Positions 15,610 through 24,154 of a DNA stretch of 64,000 nucleotides are shown here, one piece after another. Where the stretch lies: positions 17,356 to 81,355 of the forward strand of contig NZ_CAMVDO010000015.1 in NCBI RefSeq assembly GCF_947166265.1, in the 5' to 3' direction. The notes under the pieces are model-generated. The model saw nothing but the letters and a program-made list of their open reading frames with translations. It searched no databases and was not told the DNA's origin. Made by a program: the position numbers and the translations under genes. Position 1 is the first letter of the stretch; each line of letters begins with the position of its first letter. Origin of the DNA: an uncultured Fibrobacter sp. (lineage in GTDB: Bacteria; Fibrobacterota; Fibrobacteria; Fibrobacterales; Fibrobacteraceae).

Positions 15610-17550
15610 ATGCTTGGAAAGAAAAATACGATGTTTTTAATTGGTCTCCTGTTTTTGTTTGCCTGTTTTGTCGCTTGCGGCGATGACTCGGGTAACAATT
15701 CAACAGATAAGGAACTCCAAGAAGAGATTGAAAGTTCCTCTGATGAATCTATTTCGTCCAGTTCTATTTCGCAAAAAAAGAATAAATCCTCTTCTAGCGA
15801 AGTCGAAAAGAATACCAAAGCTAGTTCAGGTAAAGAAAGTGAAAAAAATGTTTCGAGTAGCAGCAAAACTGGAGATAAAAAAGCCTCAAGTGATAGTAAG
15901 TCTTCTGGAATAGATGAATTGTCCAGTTCGTCGAGTTCAGAGAAAAATTCTGCACAAAGTAGTTCTAGCAAGAAAAATAAGGGGCAAATACAAAAGAGCT
16001 CTGTGACCGATTGGCGCGATAATCATACTTATAAGACTGTCAAAATTGGCAATCAGGAATGGTTTGCCGAAAACCTAAATTACGATGATCGGAAGTCTAT
16101 TTGCCCGATGCATGACGCTGCAAATTGCGATGCTTATGGACGTTTATACACTTTTGATGGTGCGGAAAAGAAATCGGATATTTGGAGTGTTTGCCCAGAA
16201 GGCTGGCATGTTCCGGATTCATTGGAATGGATGGAATTATTTGATTATGTGTCTAAACATAACGAGGGTGAAGGTATTGCTGTGAGCCTAAAGGCCAAGG
16301 ACGGTTGGTATGCGGAGGGGGATTCCGTTCTTGTTGAAGGAGATGGATATCATGGTTTTGTAGAAAGTTTAGATTCCTTAAGAATCGGAGCCCAAAAAGG
16401 AACGGATCGATTTGGCTTTGCCGCTCTTCCGGCGGGCGTTTGCTGGGATAATGGTTGTCATGTGGGGGATGACGCCCGTTTTGTTGTCAAGTATATTCTT
16501 ATGGAGGATCGTGGATGTTATGGAAATGGTGGATTCAAATTTGCTTTTGATAAAAATGACGTATTTTATGATGAAGATGTAACCTATTCCTATAGTTCGG
16601 TGCGATGTGTCAAGGACCCTGTCATAAAAATTGATTCAATGCCAAGACTTGCCGTTTTTGATTCAAAGGTATGGATGGTTGAGGATTTGTCCCATAATGG
16701 TTCGACAGAGTTCTCGATTGAAGAAGCCGTTGTTGCTTGCCCCGAAGGATGGCGCTTGCCTAAGTCCGATGAGTATGATTCGGTTGCTAGAAAATGTCTC
16801 TTTGATAGCTTTTTTGAAAATAGTGGGGATTTCTTCTTTTATGGTTTTGAAGATCAACCCATTGGTGTAAAAATGCATATTGAAAAAATGTCTACTGAAA
16901 AATGTAGTCAATGGTCTTATGTGACACCATATTATTCTGCCCCCAAGCATGTTCGCTGTATCTCTGAGTGGTCTTATAAAACAGTGTCAGGTTGTTCTTG
17001 CACGGCATCGAAGTATAATCCAAAAGATAGTTCTATTTCGTGGAAAGTTTCGGGCTGTAACGAAAACAATTCTAAAATTGAAAAATATGCATGGAAATTT
17101 GGCGAAAATAGCGCTGATGTGAAAATCTCAGGTTCAAAGGCGATAAAAAAATTCAAGCATAATGAGCTGGTGACTCCTGCGGTACACGTTATAAGTAATT
17201 TGTCTGTTCCAGGGGCAACCTTTGAAGACTCTTTATTGTTGGATTGTTCCGCTGGAGTGGGAACACCTGCAGATACGATATTATTTTCTGATAATGATGT
17301 TTCTGTTTTTGTGCCTACAGGGAAAAATTTTGTTGCGAAAAAGAATGTTAAATGTGCTTATGCTACTTATGTAACTGTAAGTTGTAATCCAATTGATATA
17401 CAAGATCAGGATATTTTTATAAAGATTGCTGATAAATTGTACGAAGGAGAGTGGGGAAAGATTACTGCAAAGGTTGAGGAGCTGTGTGAGGAGGATGTCT
17501 TTAGCATCGAGGCTTCTGCAAATATGGAATGTAGTCTGCACCTTTTTTAA
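15610..17550 (+). CDS. FISUMP-domain surface lipoprotein with Ser-rich linker
   Basis: A 646-residue predicted lipoprotein. A hydrophobic signal ends in FVAC, giving lipidated Cys23. Residues ~40-130 are a Ser/Lys-rich linker (many SSS runs) typical of Fibrobacter surface proteins. The first FISUMP domain (~140-340) shows KIGNQEWFAENLNYDD, CPEGWHVPDSLEW and a closing SSVRCVKD. A second, shorter one (~345-455) has KVWMVEDLSHNG and CPEGWRLPKSDEY. The ~190-residue C-terminus is Cys-containing and unassigned. FISUMP function is not established; these proteins are abundant in Fibrobacter and thought to be surface-exposed. ATG 15610 has AGAGG 10 bp upstream. Base composition is more AT-rich than its neighbours. 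Confidence 0.82.
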   Translation: MLGKKNTMFLIGLLFLFACFVACGDDSGNNSTDKELQEEIESSSDESISSSSISQKKNKSSSSEVEKNTKASSGKESEKNVSSSSKTGDKKASSDSKSSGIDELSSSSSSEKNSAQSSSSKKNKGQIQKSSVTDWRDNHTYKTVKIGNQEWFAENLNYDDRKSICPMHDAANCDAYGRLYTFDGAEKKSDIWSVCPEGWHVPDSLEWMELFDYVSKHNEGEGIAVSLKAKDGWYAEGDSVLVEGDGYHGFVESLDSLRIGAQKGTDRFGFAALPAGVCWDNGCHVGDDARFVVKYILMEDRGCYGNGGFKFAFDKNDVFYDEDVTYSYSSVRCVKDPVIKIDSMPRLAVFDSKVWMVEDLSHNGSTEFSIEEAVVACPEGWRLPKSDEYDSVARKCLFDSFFENSGDFFFYGFEDQPIGVKMHIEKMSTEKCSQWSYVTPYYSAPKHVRCISEWSYKTVSGCSCTASKYNPKDSSISWKVSGCNENNSKIEKYAWKFGENSADVKISGSKAIKKFKHNELVTPAVHVISNLSVPGATFEDSLLLDCSAGVGTPADTILFSDNDVSVFVPTGKNFVAKKNVKCAYATYVTVSCNPIDIQDQDIFIKIADKLYEGEWGKITAKVEELCEEDVFSIEASANMECSLHLF

Positions 17551-17625
17551 AAAGTTAATGTAAATAACTCTAGGAACTATAGTCTATTAACGAGTAACGA
17601 CTTTCTATTTACTACTTTTCTGCAT

Positions 17626-19056
17626 ATGGAATCTTACTTTTTTATCGGTGTAGCGGGCGTAGGCATGAGTGCCATCGCCCAGTATCTTGTTGGCAAGGGT
17701 GTTGCAATTAGCGGTTCTGACCGCCAGTTCGGTGAGTTTTTGGCAGGCAAGTGCGAAAAGCCTCTTGTCATGACTCAGCTCGAAGAATGTGGAATCAAGT
17801 GCTTTGCACAGGATGGTTCTGGTGTCGTAGAAGGCCTGAATGCGGTGGTGGTGAGTACCGCCATCGAAGATACGAACCCGGACCTCAAACGCGCCAAGGA
17901 ACTGGGAATCCCGGTAATGCACCGTAGCGAAATGCTCGCGAAGATTTCAAAAGAGGCGAAGACCATCGCCGTTTCGGGCACCAGCGGAAAGTCCACCGTG
18001 ACCGCCATGATTTATCATATTCTGCAATACGCTGGTCTCCAGCCGTCGGTCATGACGGGGGCGGGCCTTGTGAACTTGCAGAAAGAAGGCAAGATCGGTA
18101 ACGCCGTGAGTGGCAAGGGGCAGTGGCTTGTGGTCGAAGCAGACGAAAGCGACGGAACGCTCGTGCGCTACGAACCTGAAATAGGCCTGATTTTGAATGT
18201 GGACAAGGACCATAAGGAATTGAGCGAACTCCAGGAAATCTTCCTCAAGTTCAGCCACAACATTCTCGATAACGGCAAGATTCTGATTGTTAACGACGCG
18301 CATCCGCTGGCCAAGAAGTTCAGCGCCGGTCGCGAATTCGATTTTGGTTTTGAAAATTATGTGGGTGTGCAGGGCACGGACTTCAAGTCTGTCGGAACCT
18401 CGATTCAGTTCCGCGTGCGTCACCAGGCAGAACTCGTGAAGTTCGTGGTGCCGCTCCCGGGCAAGCACAATATGGAAAACGCCCTGGCTGCAACGGCAGC
18501 CGCACTCCGCGCAGGAGTAACGCTCCATACGTGCGCCGACGCCCTAGCCACATTCCCCGGCGTGTTCCGCCGTCATCAGATTTTAGGAACGTTCAATGGC
18601 GTGACGCTGGTGGATGACTTTGCCCACAATCCGGCGAAGATTGCCGCGAGCATCAGGAGCGCGCAGGACTTTACCGAAGGCCGCGTTATCGCCTGGTTCC
18701 AGCCGCACGGTTTTGGCCCCACGCGATTCCTGCGCAAAGACCTTGTGGAATTTATCGCGAAGACGCTCCGCCCCAAGGACTTTGCAGACGATCGTGAAAA
18801 CGATGTGATGTTCTTCAGCCAGATTTACTACGCCGGCGGCACCGTCACCCGCGACATTAGCGCCGGTGACCTCGCCGATGACCTGCTCCTCAAGGGCTGC
18901 GAAGCCATCTACATCGAAGACCGCAACGAATGTGCCGAGAAAATGGTGGAATACGCCCAGCCCGGCGACACCATCCTGCTGATGGGCGCGCGCGACCCGA
19001 GCTTGCAGGCCTTTGCGCAGCATGTGCAGGAGCTGCTAGAAGATAATCTGATGTAA
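17626..19056 (+). CDS. murC: Mur ligase, MurC-like (UDP-N-acetylmuramate--alanine ligase family)
   Basis: A 476-residue three-domain Mur ligase. The N-terminal dinucleotide-binding fold begins YFFIGVAGVGMSAIAQYL, close to MurC's GIGGVGMSG motif. The ATP loop is GTSGKSTVT near residue 120 instead of the usual GTHGKTTT. The catalytic block VVEADESDGT matches the MurC EADESD signature. A C-terminal domain with LVDDFAHNPAKI and a closing LLMGARDP follows. MurC adds L-alanine to UDP-MurNAc. The altered loop and its location outside a division/cell-wall cluster leave open that it is a paralogue with another role (for example Mpl-like recycling). Confidence 0.7.
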   Translation: MESYFFIGVAGVGMSAIAQYLVGKGVAISGSDRQFGEFLAGKCEKPLVMTQLEECGIKCFAQDGSGVVEGLNAVVVSTAIEDTNPDLKRAKELGIPVMHRSEMLAKISKEAKTIAVSGTSGKSTVTAMIYHILQYAGLQPSVMTGAGLVNLQKEGKIGNAVSGKGQWLVVEADESDGTLVRYEPEIGLILNVDKDHKELSELQEIFLKFSHNILDNGKILIVNDAHPLAKKFSAGREFDFGFENYVGVQGTDFKSVGTSIQFRVRHQAELVKFVVPLPGKHNMENALAATAAALRAGVTLHTCADALATFPGVFRRHQILGTFNGVTLVDDFAHNPAKIAASIRSAQDFTEGRVIAWFQPHGFGPTRFLRKDLVEFIAKTLRPKDFADDRENDVMFFSQIYYAGGTVTRDISAGDLADDLLLKGCEAIYIEDRNECAEKMVEYAQPGDTILLMGARDPSLQAFAQHVQELLEDNLM

Positions 19057-19103
19057 CTCTTCGATGAGTCGGTGTCTTGCTTTTATAATCCGAGGATTTT
19101 CTA

Positions 19104-22007
19104 ATGATGAAAAATTTTCGCGCCTTTGCAACATTTTCTCTCGTCTCTAGTCTTTCGTCTCTCGTCTTTTTCTCGGCTTGCGGTGAATCTACTACCACCG
19201 AAAAAATCGTGGAAGTGGCAACCGGCGGCACCGAAATTGTTTCTTCGGTGAAAGACCTCCCCAAATGCACCAAGAGCAATCAGGGCGAACAGGCGCTTGT
19301 GAAGGGCGAATCGTCGGTACGTGTCTGCGTAGACGGCAAGTGGTTTGCGACAGTCGCGAAGGATACTTCTTCTGCCGATTTTAGCAGCATGACCAAGGAA
19401 CTCAAGGACAAGAGCGGCCTCAAGATTATCTGTAACGGCGATAGCATTGGCGTGGTGTTGAACGGCGCAAAGGGCGAACAGGGAGAGCAAGGCGTACAGG
19501 GGCTTCAGGGTGAGCCTGGTGTTGCCGGTAAAGATGGTGCCGATGGCGAACAGGGAATTCAAGGTGAAAAAGGCGAACAAGGAGCTCAGGGTGAAAAAGG
19601 TGATTCCGGTGCTGCAGGAAAGAATGGTACGAATGGCTCGAATGGAAAAGATGGTTCCGGTTGCACGCTAGCCCAGAAGGGGACTAAGGTTACGATTACC
19701 TGCGGTGAAAAATCGACGACGATAGATATCGGCTCGGGGAGTGGCTCGGTTGTGGATACTGTTGAACTCGACTCTGAAAAAGTTTCTGTTTCGCTCGATT
19801 CCGTTTCGGGCGTATCGCAGAAGGGACCGTTCCTTTCTGGTTCCAAGGTGCAGGTGAAGGAACTTGAAAGCGGTCGCACCTTGGCTCAGACGGGTAACAA
19901 TTTCGATGGAAAAATTTTGAATGATAAGGGCGAATTCAGGATTCCCTCGCGCATGATGGTGAGCCAGTACATGATGCTGGAGGCCTCGGGGTACTACCGC
20001 AACGAAGTGACCGGCGAAGAATCGAAATCGCCGTTAACTTTGTTTGGCGTGACGAACGTGCTGCTTGGCAATGTTGTGAACATCAACTTGCTCACGCATC
20101 TGGAATACGAGCGCGTCATTTACTTGGTGGTTCACGAAAAGATGACCGTTAGACAGGCGAAGGATCAGGCGCAGAAGGAAATCTTCGGCTTGTTGGATAT
20201 CGATGCGACGGGCTTCAGTAATTCCGAGCGGTTGAGCATCGCGGGTAGTTCCGATGAAGATGGTGCGCTTCTCGCGTTTTCGATTATGTTCCAGGGTGAC
20301 CGCACAGTGGCTCAACTTACCGAACTTTTGACGAAGATTTCGACGGACATGGAAAAGGACGGCACGTGGGACGATGCCAAGACTCGCATGGACATTGCGG
20401 ACTGGAGCGCCGATGCCGATTCTTCGGGACGTCTCGCAACGATACGCCACAACGTGGCTACCTGGGGACTTTCTGCTATGGTTCCGAATTTCGAACAGTA
20501 TGTGCGCCATTTCTGGACAACGGAATACGGCCTCGATAGCTGCAACGCCAAGAACAGCGGTGTCGTGAAGGCGGCTACAGCAGGCAAACGCAAAGGATCC
20601 AAGACGCGTTATATTTGCAAGGATGTCGATGGCCTTGGCGATATGCGCTGGGTAATTGCAAACGATTTTGAAAAGGATACGTACCAGTGGAAAGCGGGTA
20701 AGGACGGTGCCGTAAAGGTCGGCTCCGTAACGGAAACGAAGTACTACTTGTACGATGCTGTTGCCAAGGAATGGCGCGACGCCTCTGTGGTTGAACAGGT
20801 TCTAGGCGGCTGTATTGAAAGTGTCGCTGCAAACATTAACAAAAATACGGGATTTGTGAACAGCTATTGGTACAAGTGCGAAGACCGCGAATGGGGTCGC
20901 ACTACAGCTTACATCGTGGATACGCAGGGCTGGGTGCCCGGCAGTGACGGCGATGTCCAGAAAGGTGATAGCACCGATGCCTACTATGTGTTTGACCTTG
21001 CCGAGAACCAGTGGCGTGATGCTAGTTACAACGATGTGAATCTAGGGCTGAAAGGCTGCACTACGAACCGTACCGGTGAAATGGGCCGTTCCAAAAAAGA
21101 TAAGAGATACTATAGTTGCGCCACGGATCACGCCTGGATGCAGATGGTCGACAAGGTTGCCTACAATACTGTCGATTACGACTGCGACAAGGAAGGTAAG
21201 ATGGTGACGGGCATTGTCGATACCAAGACATACTTTGTTTGTGATGCGGGAATCTGGCGTGAGGCGACTACAAATGAAGAACAAGAGGGCATGGCCTGTA
21301 CTGCAGCGATGAACGGAGTCTTTAACGAAGATTCTACCCGCATATGCGAAAATAGTGGATTTAGGGATGCTTATGTTTATGATTTTGAAGTCGGTGTCAA
21401 GGATTATTTCAATCCTGAAGTTGAATACGGAACGCTAAAAGATAAACGTGACGGTCGCATTTACAGGACCGTGACGATTAACGGCATGACCGTGATGGCG
21501 GAAAACTTGAACTATGCCGATGAAGGGGCGCATAGTTACTTGATTGAAAATAACTCGTGTTACAATAATGATTCTACAAACTGTCTGAAAGGTGGACGCT
21601 ACTACACCTGGACTGCGGCGATGGATATAGACTCCAAGTGGCAGGAGGCCTCAGTGCCGGCAGGGACTATCAAAACCCCGCATCAGGGAATCTGTCCTGA
21701 TGGCTGGCATATCCCGACGGTCAGTGAATGGTACCAGTTGCTCTCTAGTGTTGATTATACTGCGCAACAGGCACTTGGCAATGTAGAATGGAAGAATGCA
21801 ACGAATGAAAGTGGTTTCTCCGCGCTCCCAGTCGGCTACTGTCGCTCGGGTGGTTTCAACTGTTTCTACTCTAATGCCGACTTCTGGAGTGCATCTGAGT
21901 ATAGTAGTGGTGAAGCCTCCTACGGTTACATAGGGGCAGATGAAGCGCGTGTCTACAATAATTTAAGAAAGAACAACAGACTCTCTGTTCGTTGTTTCAA
22001 GGACTAA
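19104..22007 (+). CDS. FISUMP lipoprotein with a collagen-like Gly-X-Y segment
   Basis: A 967-residue predicted lipoprotein; the signal peptide ends FFSAC with Cys26. Residues 121-186 are about 22 uninterrupted Gly-X-Y triplets (GEQ, GEK, GKD types), a bacterial collagen-like stalk. A region starting SGVSQKGPFLSGSKVQ (~235) follows, then several repeats of a Cys-containing unit with W-R-D/E motifs (~470-740, e.g. NQWRDASY). The C-terminal ~190 residues are a FISUMP domain with VMAENLNYAD, CPDGWHIPTVSEW and SVRCFKD. It probably projects from the outer membrane. The coding sequence of the signal peptide contains an 18-bp repeat also present upstream of aguA. A terminator follows. Confidence 0.82.
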   Translation: MMKNFRAFATFSLVSSLSSLVFFSACGESTTTEKIVEVATGGTEIVSSVKDLPKCTKSNQGEQALVKGESSVRVCVDGKWFATVAKDTSSADFSSMTKELKDKSGLKIICNGDSIGVVLNGAKGEQGEQGVQGLQGEPGVAGKDGADGEQGIQGEKGEQGAQGEKGDSGAAGKNGTNGSNGKDGSGCTLAQKGTKVTITCGEKSTTIDIGSGSGSVVDTVELDSEKVSVSLDSVSGVSQKGPFLSGSKVQVKELESGRTLAQTGNNFDGKILNDKGEFRIPSRMMVSQYMMLEASGYYRNEVTGEESKSPLTLFGVTNVLLGNVVNINLLTHLEYERVIYLVVHEKMTVRQAKDQAQKEIFGLLDIDATGFSNSERLSIAGSSDEDGALLAFSIMFQGDRTVAQLTELLTKISTDMEKDGTWDDAKTRMDIADWSADADSSGRLATIRHNVATWGLSAMVPNFEQYVRHFWTTEYGLDSCNAKNSGVVKAATAGKRKGSKTRYICKDVDGLGDMRWVIANDFEKDTYQWKAGKDGAVKVGSVTETKYYLYDAVAKEWRDASVVEQVLGGCIESVAANINKNTGFVNSYWYKCEDREWGRTTAYIVDTQGWVPGSDGDVQKGDSTDAYYVFDLAENQWRDASYNDVNLGLKGCTTNRTGEMGRSKKDKRYYSCATDHAWMQMVDKVAYNTVDYDCDKEGKMVTGIVDTKTYFVCDAGIWREATTNEEQEGMACTAAMNGVFNEDSTRICENSGFRDAYVYDFEVGVKDYFNPEVEYGTLKDKRDGRIYRTVTINGMTVMAENLNYADEGAHSYLIENNSCYNNDSTNCLKGGRYYTWTAAMDIDSKWQEASVPAGTIKTPHQGICPDGWHIPTVSEWYQLLSSVDYTAQQALGNVEWKNATNESGFSALPVGYCRSGGFNCFYSNADFWSASEYSSGEASYGYIGADEARVYNNLRKNNRLSVRCFKD
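19464..19661 (+). repeat. Collagen-like Gly-X-Y coding repeat
   Basis: About 22 consecutive GGN-starting codon triplets encode Gly-X-Y with Glu-Gln, Glu-Lys and Lys-Asp pairs favourable for a triple helix. It lies inside the FISUMP lipoprotein gene. Confidence 0.88.
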
Positions 22008-22026
22008 ATCTTCAACATTCCATAAA

Positions 22027-22060
22027 ATAAAACCCTGCGCTTTTATACACAGGGTTTTAT
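22027..22060. terminator. Bidirectional terminator between convergent genes
   Basis: An 11-bp stem, ATAAAACCCTG with CAGGGTTTTAT, and a 12-base loop. A-rich and T-rich flanks allow it to serve both the FISUMP gene and aguA. Confidence 0.85.
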
Positions 22061-22103
22061 TATATAGGGTGATGCGTTTTGGGCGATGCGTTATGTTTTA
22101 GCC

Positions 22104-23129
22104 TTACAAACTTTCGTGTTTGCTCATGCAGTGTAGGCTACCGCCTTCTTCGATTACGGTGCGGCAGTCTAGGCCAATCACCTTGCGGTCGGGGTATACG
22201 CTTTCGAAGTAGGCCTTGGCCTTGGCGTCGTTGGGCGACTTGTACTTCGGGAAAATGATTGCCCCGTTTGCATAGATGTAGTTCATGTAACTGGCCGGGA
22301 GAATTTGGCCGTCATCGAGCTTACGTTGCGGCGGGAGCGGCAACGTGTCGACTTTCGCGGACTTGCCGTAGTGGCTCTTGAGCCAAGTTTCAATCAAGTA
22401 CTTCGCTTCGGTCAGAATGACGTTGTTCGGGGAACGTTTGTCGGTCGCTTCGCACATCACGATGCGGTCTTTTGCAACAAAGCGTGCCACGTTGTCGATA
22501 TGACCGTCGGTGTGGTCGCCGTGGAGCCCGTGGGGGAGCACCAGCATGTCGCGCAGGCCGAAAGCCTTGCAAAGCGCCTTGACTACATTCTTCAAGTCCT
22601 TTTCTGCGTTACGATTCTTGCCAATCAGGCAGTCCAGCGTAGTAATGCCGAGACCGTCTCCGTTGACTTCGATTGCGCCGCCTTCAAAGATGTAGGGAAC
22701 GCTAGCGCCTTTCTTGTATTCAAAAATTTCAGCGATGTGTGCAGGAATCTGGTTGTCGTTTTTCCAGGGCGGAAATTTTGCACCCCAGGCGTTAAAGACG
22801 GTTTCCGAAACAATCGTTTCTTTGCCCTTTTTCAGAAAAAACGGACCGTAATCGCGAATCCAGATGTCGTCTGTTTTAATGGTGAAGAAACTCGCGGGGA
22901 AGGGACGGTCGGCTACGGCGTATTTTTCTTCGGTGGTGAGAAAGTTCTTTTTCGGAACAAGGACGTTCACCGGTTGAAATTCGCTGATGGTGCGGATAAG
23001 TTCTATATAGAACTTGCGGATCATTTCGCCGCGCTTTCCGTACCAGTTCTTTTTGTTATGCGGAAAGGCGAGCCATGTGGCCGCTTGTTCTTCCCATTCG
23101 GCGGGGTAACGTACATTTGTTTTCGTCAT
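22104..23129 (-). CDS. aguA: Agmatine deiminase (peptidylarginine-deiminase fold)
   Basis: A 341-residue guanidino-group hydrolase that turns agmatine into N-carbamoylputrescine and ammonia. Family features are RYPAEWEEQAATWLAFPH at the start, DIWIRDYGPFF, IFEGGAIEVNGDG, HGDHTDGHIDN and the nucleophile C334 in GGSLHCMSKHE. Length is standard for AguA. It is downstream of aguB on the same strand (48 bp apart), so the two form a putrescine-synthesis operon. The gap contains a CTCGTCT-rich repeat and a GGGC-GAA-GCCC mini-hairpin. Confidence 0.92.
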   Translation of the reverse strand: MTKTNVRYPAEWEEQAATWLAFPHNKKNWYGKRGEMIRKFYIELIRTISEFQPVNVLVPKKNFLTTEEKYAVADRPFPASFFTIKTDDIWIRDYGPFFLKKGKETIVSETVFNAWGAKFPPWKNDNQIPAHIAEIFEYKKGASVPYIFEGGAIEVNGDGLGITTLDCLIGKNRNAEKDLKNVVKALCKAFGLRDMLVLPHGLHGDHTDGHIDNVARFVAKDRIVMCEATDKRSPNNVILTEAKYLIETWLKSHYGKSAKVDTLPLPPQRKLDDGQILPASYMNYIYANGAIIFPKYKSPNDAKAKAYFESVYPDRKVIGLDCRTVIEEGGSLHCMSKHESL

Positions 23130-23177
23130 AAAAATATCTCTCGTCTTTCGTCTCTCGTCTGTAGGGCGAAGCCCGTT

Positions 23178-24044
23178 CTACTTATCGCACCAGATTTTCA
23201 GGATGTCCCCGTAGAGGTCTACGCGGCGGTCGCGGAAATGCGGCCACCAGCGGCGATTCTCTTCGGTTTCCTTCAGGTCTATCTCGACGATGCTTGTTCC
23301 GAGAAAATCCACGTCGTTCTTGTGGAGAATGTATCCGTCGGGGGCGGCAACGAAAGAGGTTCCCCAGAAGGTGAGTTCGCCTTCGGTACCGATGCGGTTT
23401 GCCGAAAGAACGAAGGTGCGGTTTGCAATCGCGTGTCCGCGCATCACCGTGACCCAGCTGTCCTGCTGACGCGGGTAGATTTCTGCGGGTTCCGATTTCA
23501 TCCAGCCGATAGCGGTGGGGTAAATCAGAAGGTCTGCTCCCTTGAGGCTCATAATGCGAGCCGCTTCGGGGAACCACTGGTCCCAGCAAATCAGGACGCC
23601 GAGCGTACCGGCGCTCGTCTTGATGGGTTCAAAGCCCGTGTCGCCCGGAATAAAGTAGTACTTTTCGTAAAAAGCCGGATCGTCGGGGATGTGGCTCTTG
23701 CGGTAAAGGCCAGCAATAGAACCGTCGCGTTCAAAGACGAATGCACTGTTGTGGTAGATGCCGCGGGCGCGTTTCTCGAAGAACGGGAAAACGATTACCG
23801 CGTTGATTTCTTTTGCGATGCCTTGCCACTGCTTTACGAGCGGACTATCCTTTTCGATAGCCATGTCAAAAAAGTCGGCATTTTCTTCGAACGGGAAATA
23901 CGGCGTATGGAACATCTCGGGGAGTACGACCAGGTCGATTCCCTTGCCCTTGAGCGCAAGCGCCTGCTCCACGTACCATTGGTTATTGGTCTCGGTGTTG
24001 CCCGTCCACTTGCCCTGCAGTGTTGCTGTCTTGATTTTGTTCAT
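23178..24044 (-). CDS. aguB: N-carbamoylputrescine amidohydrolase
   Basis: A 288-residue nitrilase-superfamily enzyme that cleaves N-carbamoylputrescine to putrescine, CO2 and ammonia. The catalytic triad is visible as E43 (LPEMF), K116 (RKSHIPDD) and C153 (LICWDQWFPEA). The HTPYFPF and PTAIGWM segments are typical of AguB. With aguA it completes the agmatine route to polyamines; an arginine decarboxylase is not in the window. ATG 24044 begins MNKIKTATLQ. Transcription probably starts in the ~110-bp gap shared with the DUF2914 gene end. Confidence 0.92.
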   Translation of the reverse strand: MNKIKTATLQGKWTGNTETNNQWYVEQALALKGKGIDLVVLPEMFHTPYFPFEENADFFDMAIEKDSPLVKQWQGIAKEINAVIVFPFFEKRARGIYHNSAFVFERDGSIAGLYRKSHIPDDPAFYEKYYFIPGDTGFEPIKTSAGTLGVLICWDQWFPEAARIMSLKGADLLIYPTAIGWMKSEPAEIYPRQQDSWVTVMRGHAIANRTFVLSANRIGTEGELTFWGTSFVAAPDGYILHKNDVDFLGTSIVEIDLKETEENRRWWPHFRDRRVDLYGDILKIWCDK

Positions 24045-24154
24045 TTTGCAAATCTTTGTTGTTCAGTTTTAGAAACCAATAATCTTCGCTATTGATAGAA
24101 CTCGCGTTAAGAATCGGATCATTTTCTAAATCGTTCATATTTTAAATATAGAAA

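Noticed and set aside
22305..24095. 596-codon plus-strand open frame
   Set aside because: Runs antisense through aguA and aguB, both of which have catalytic residues in place.
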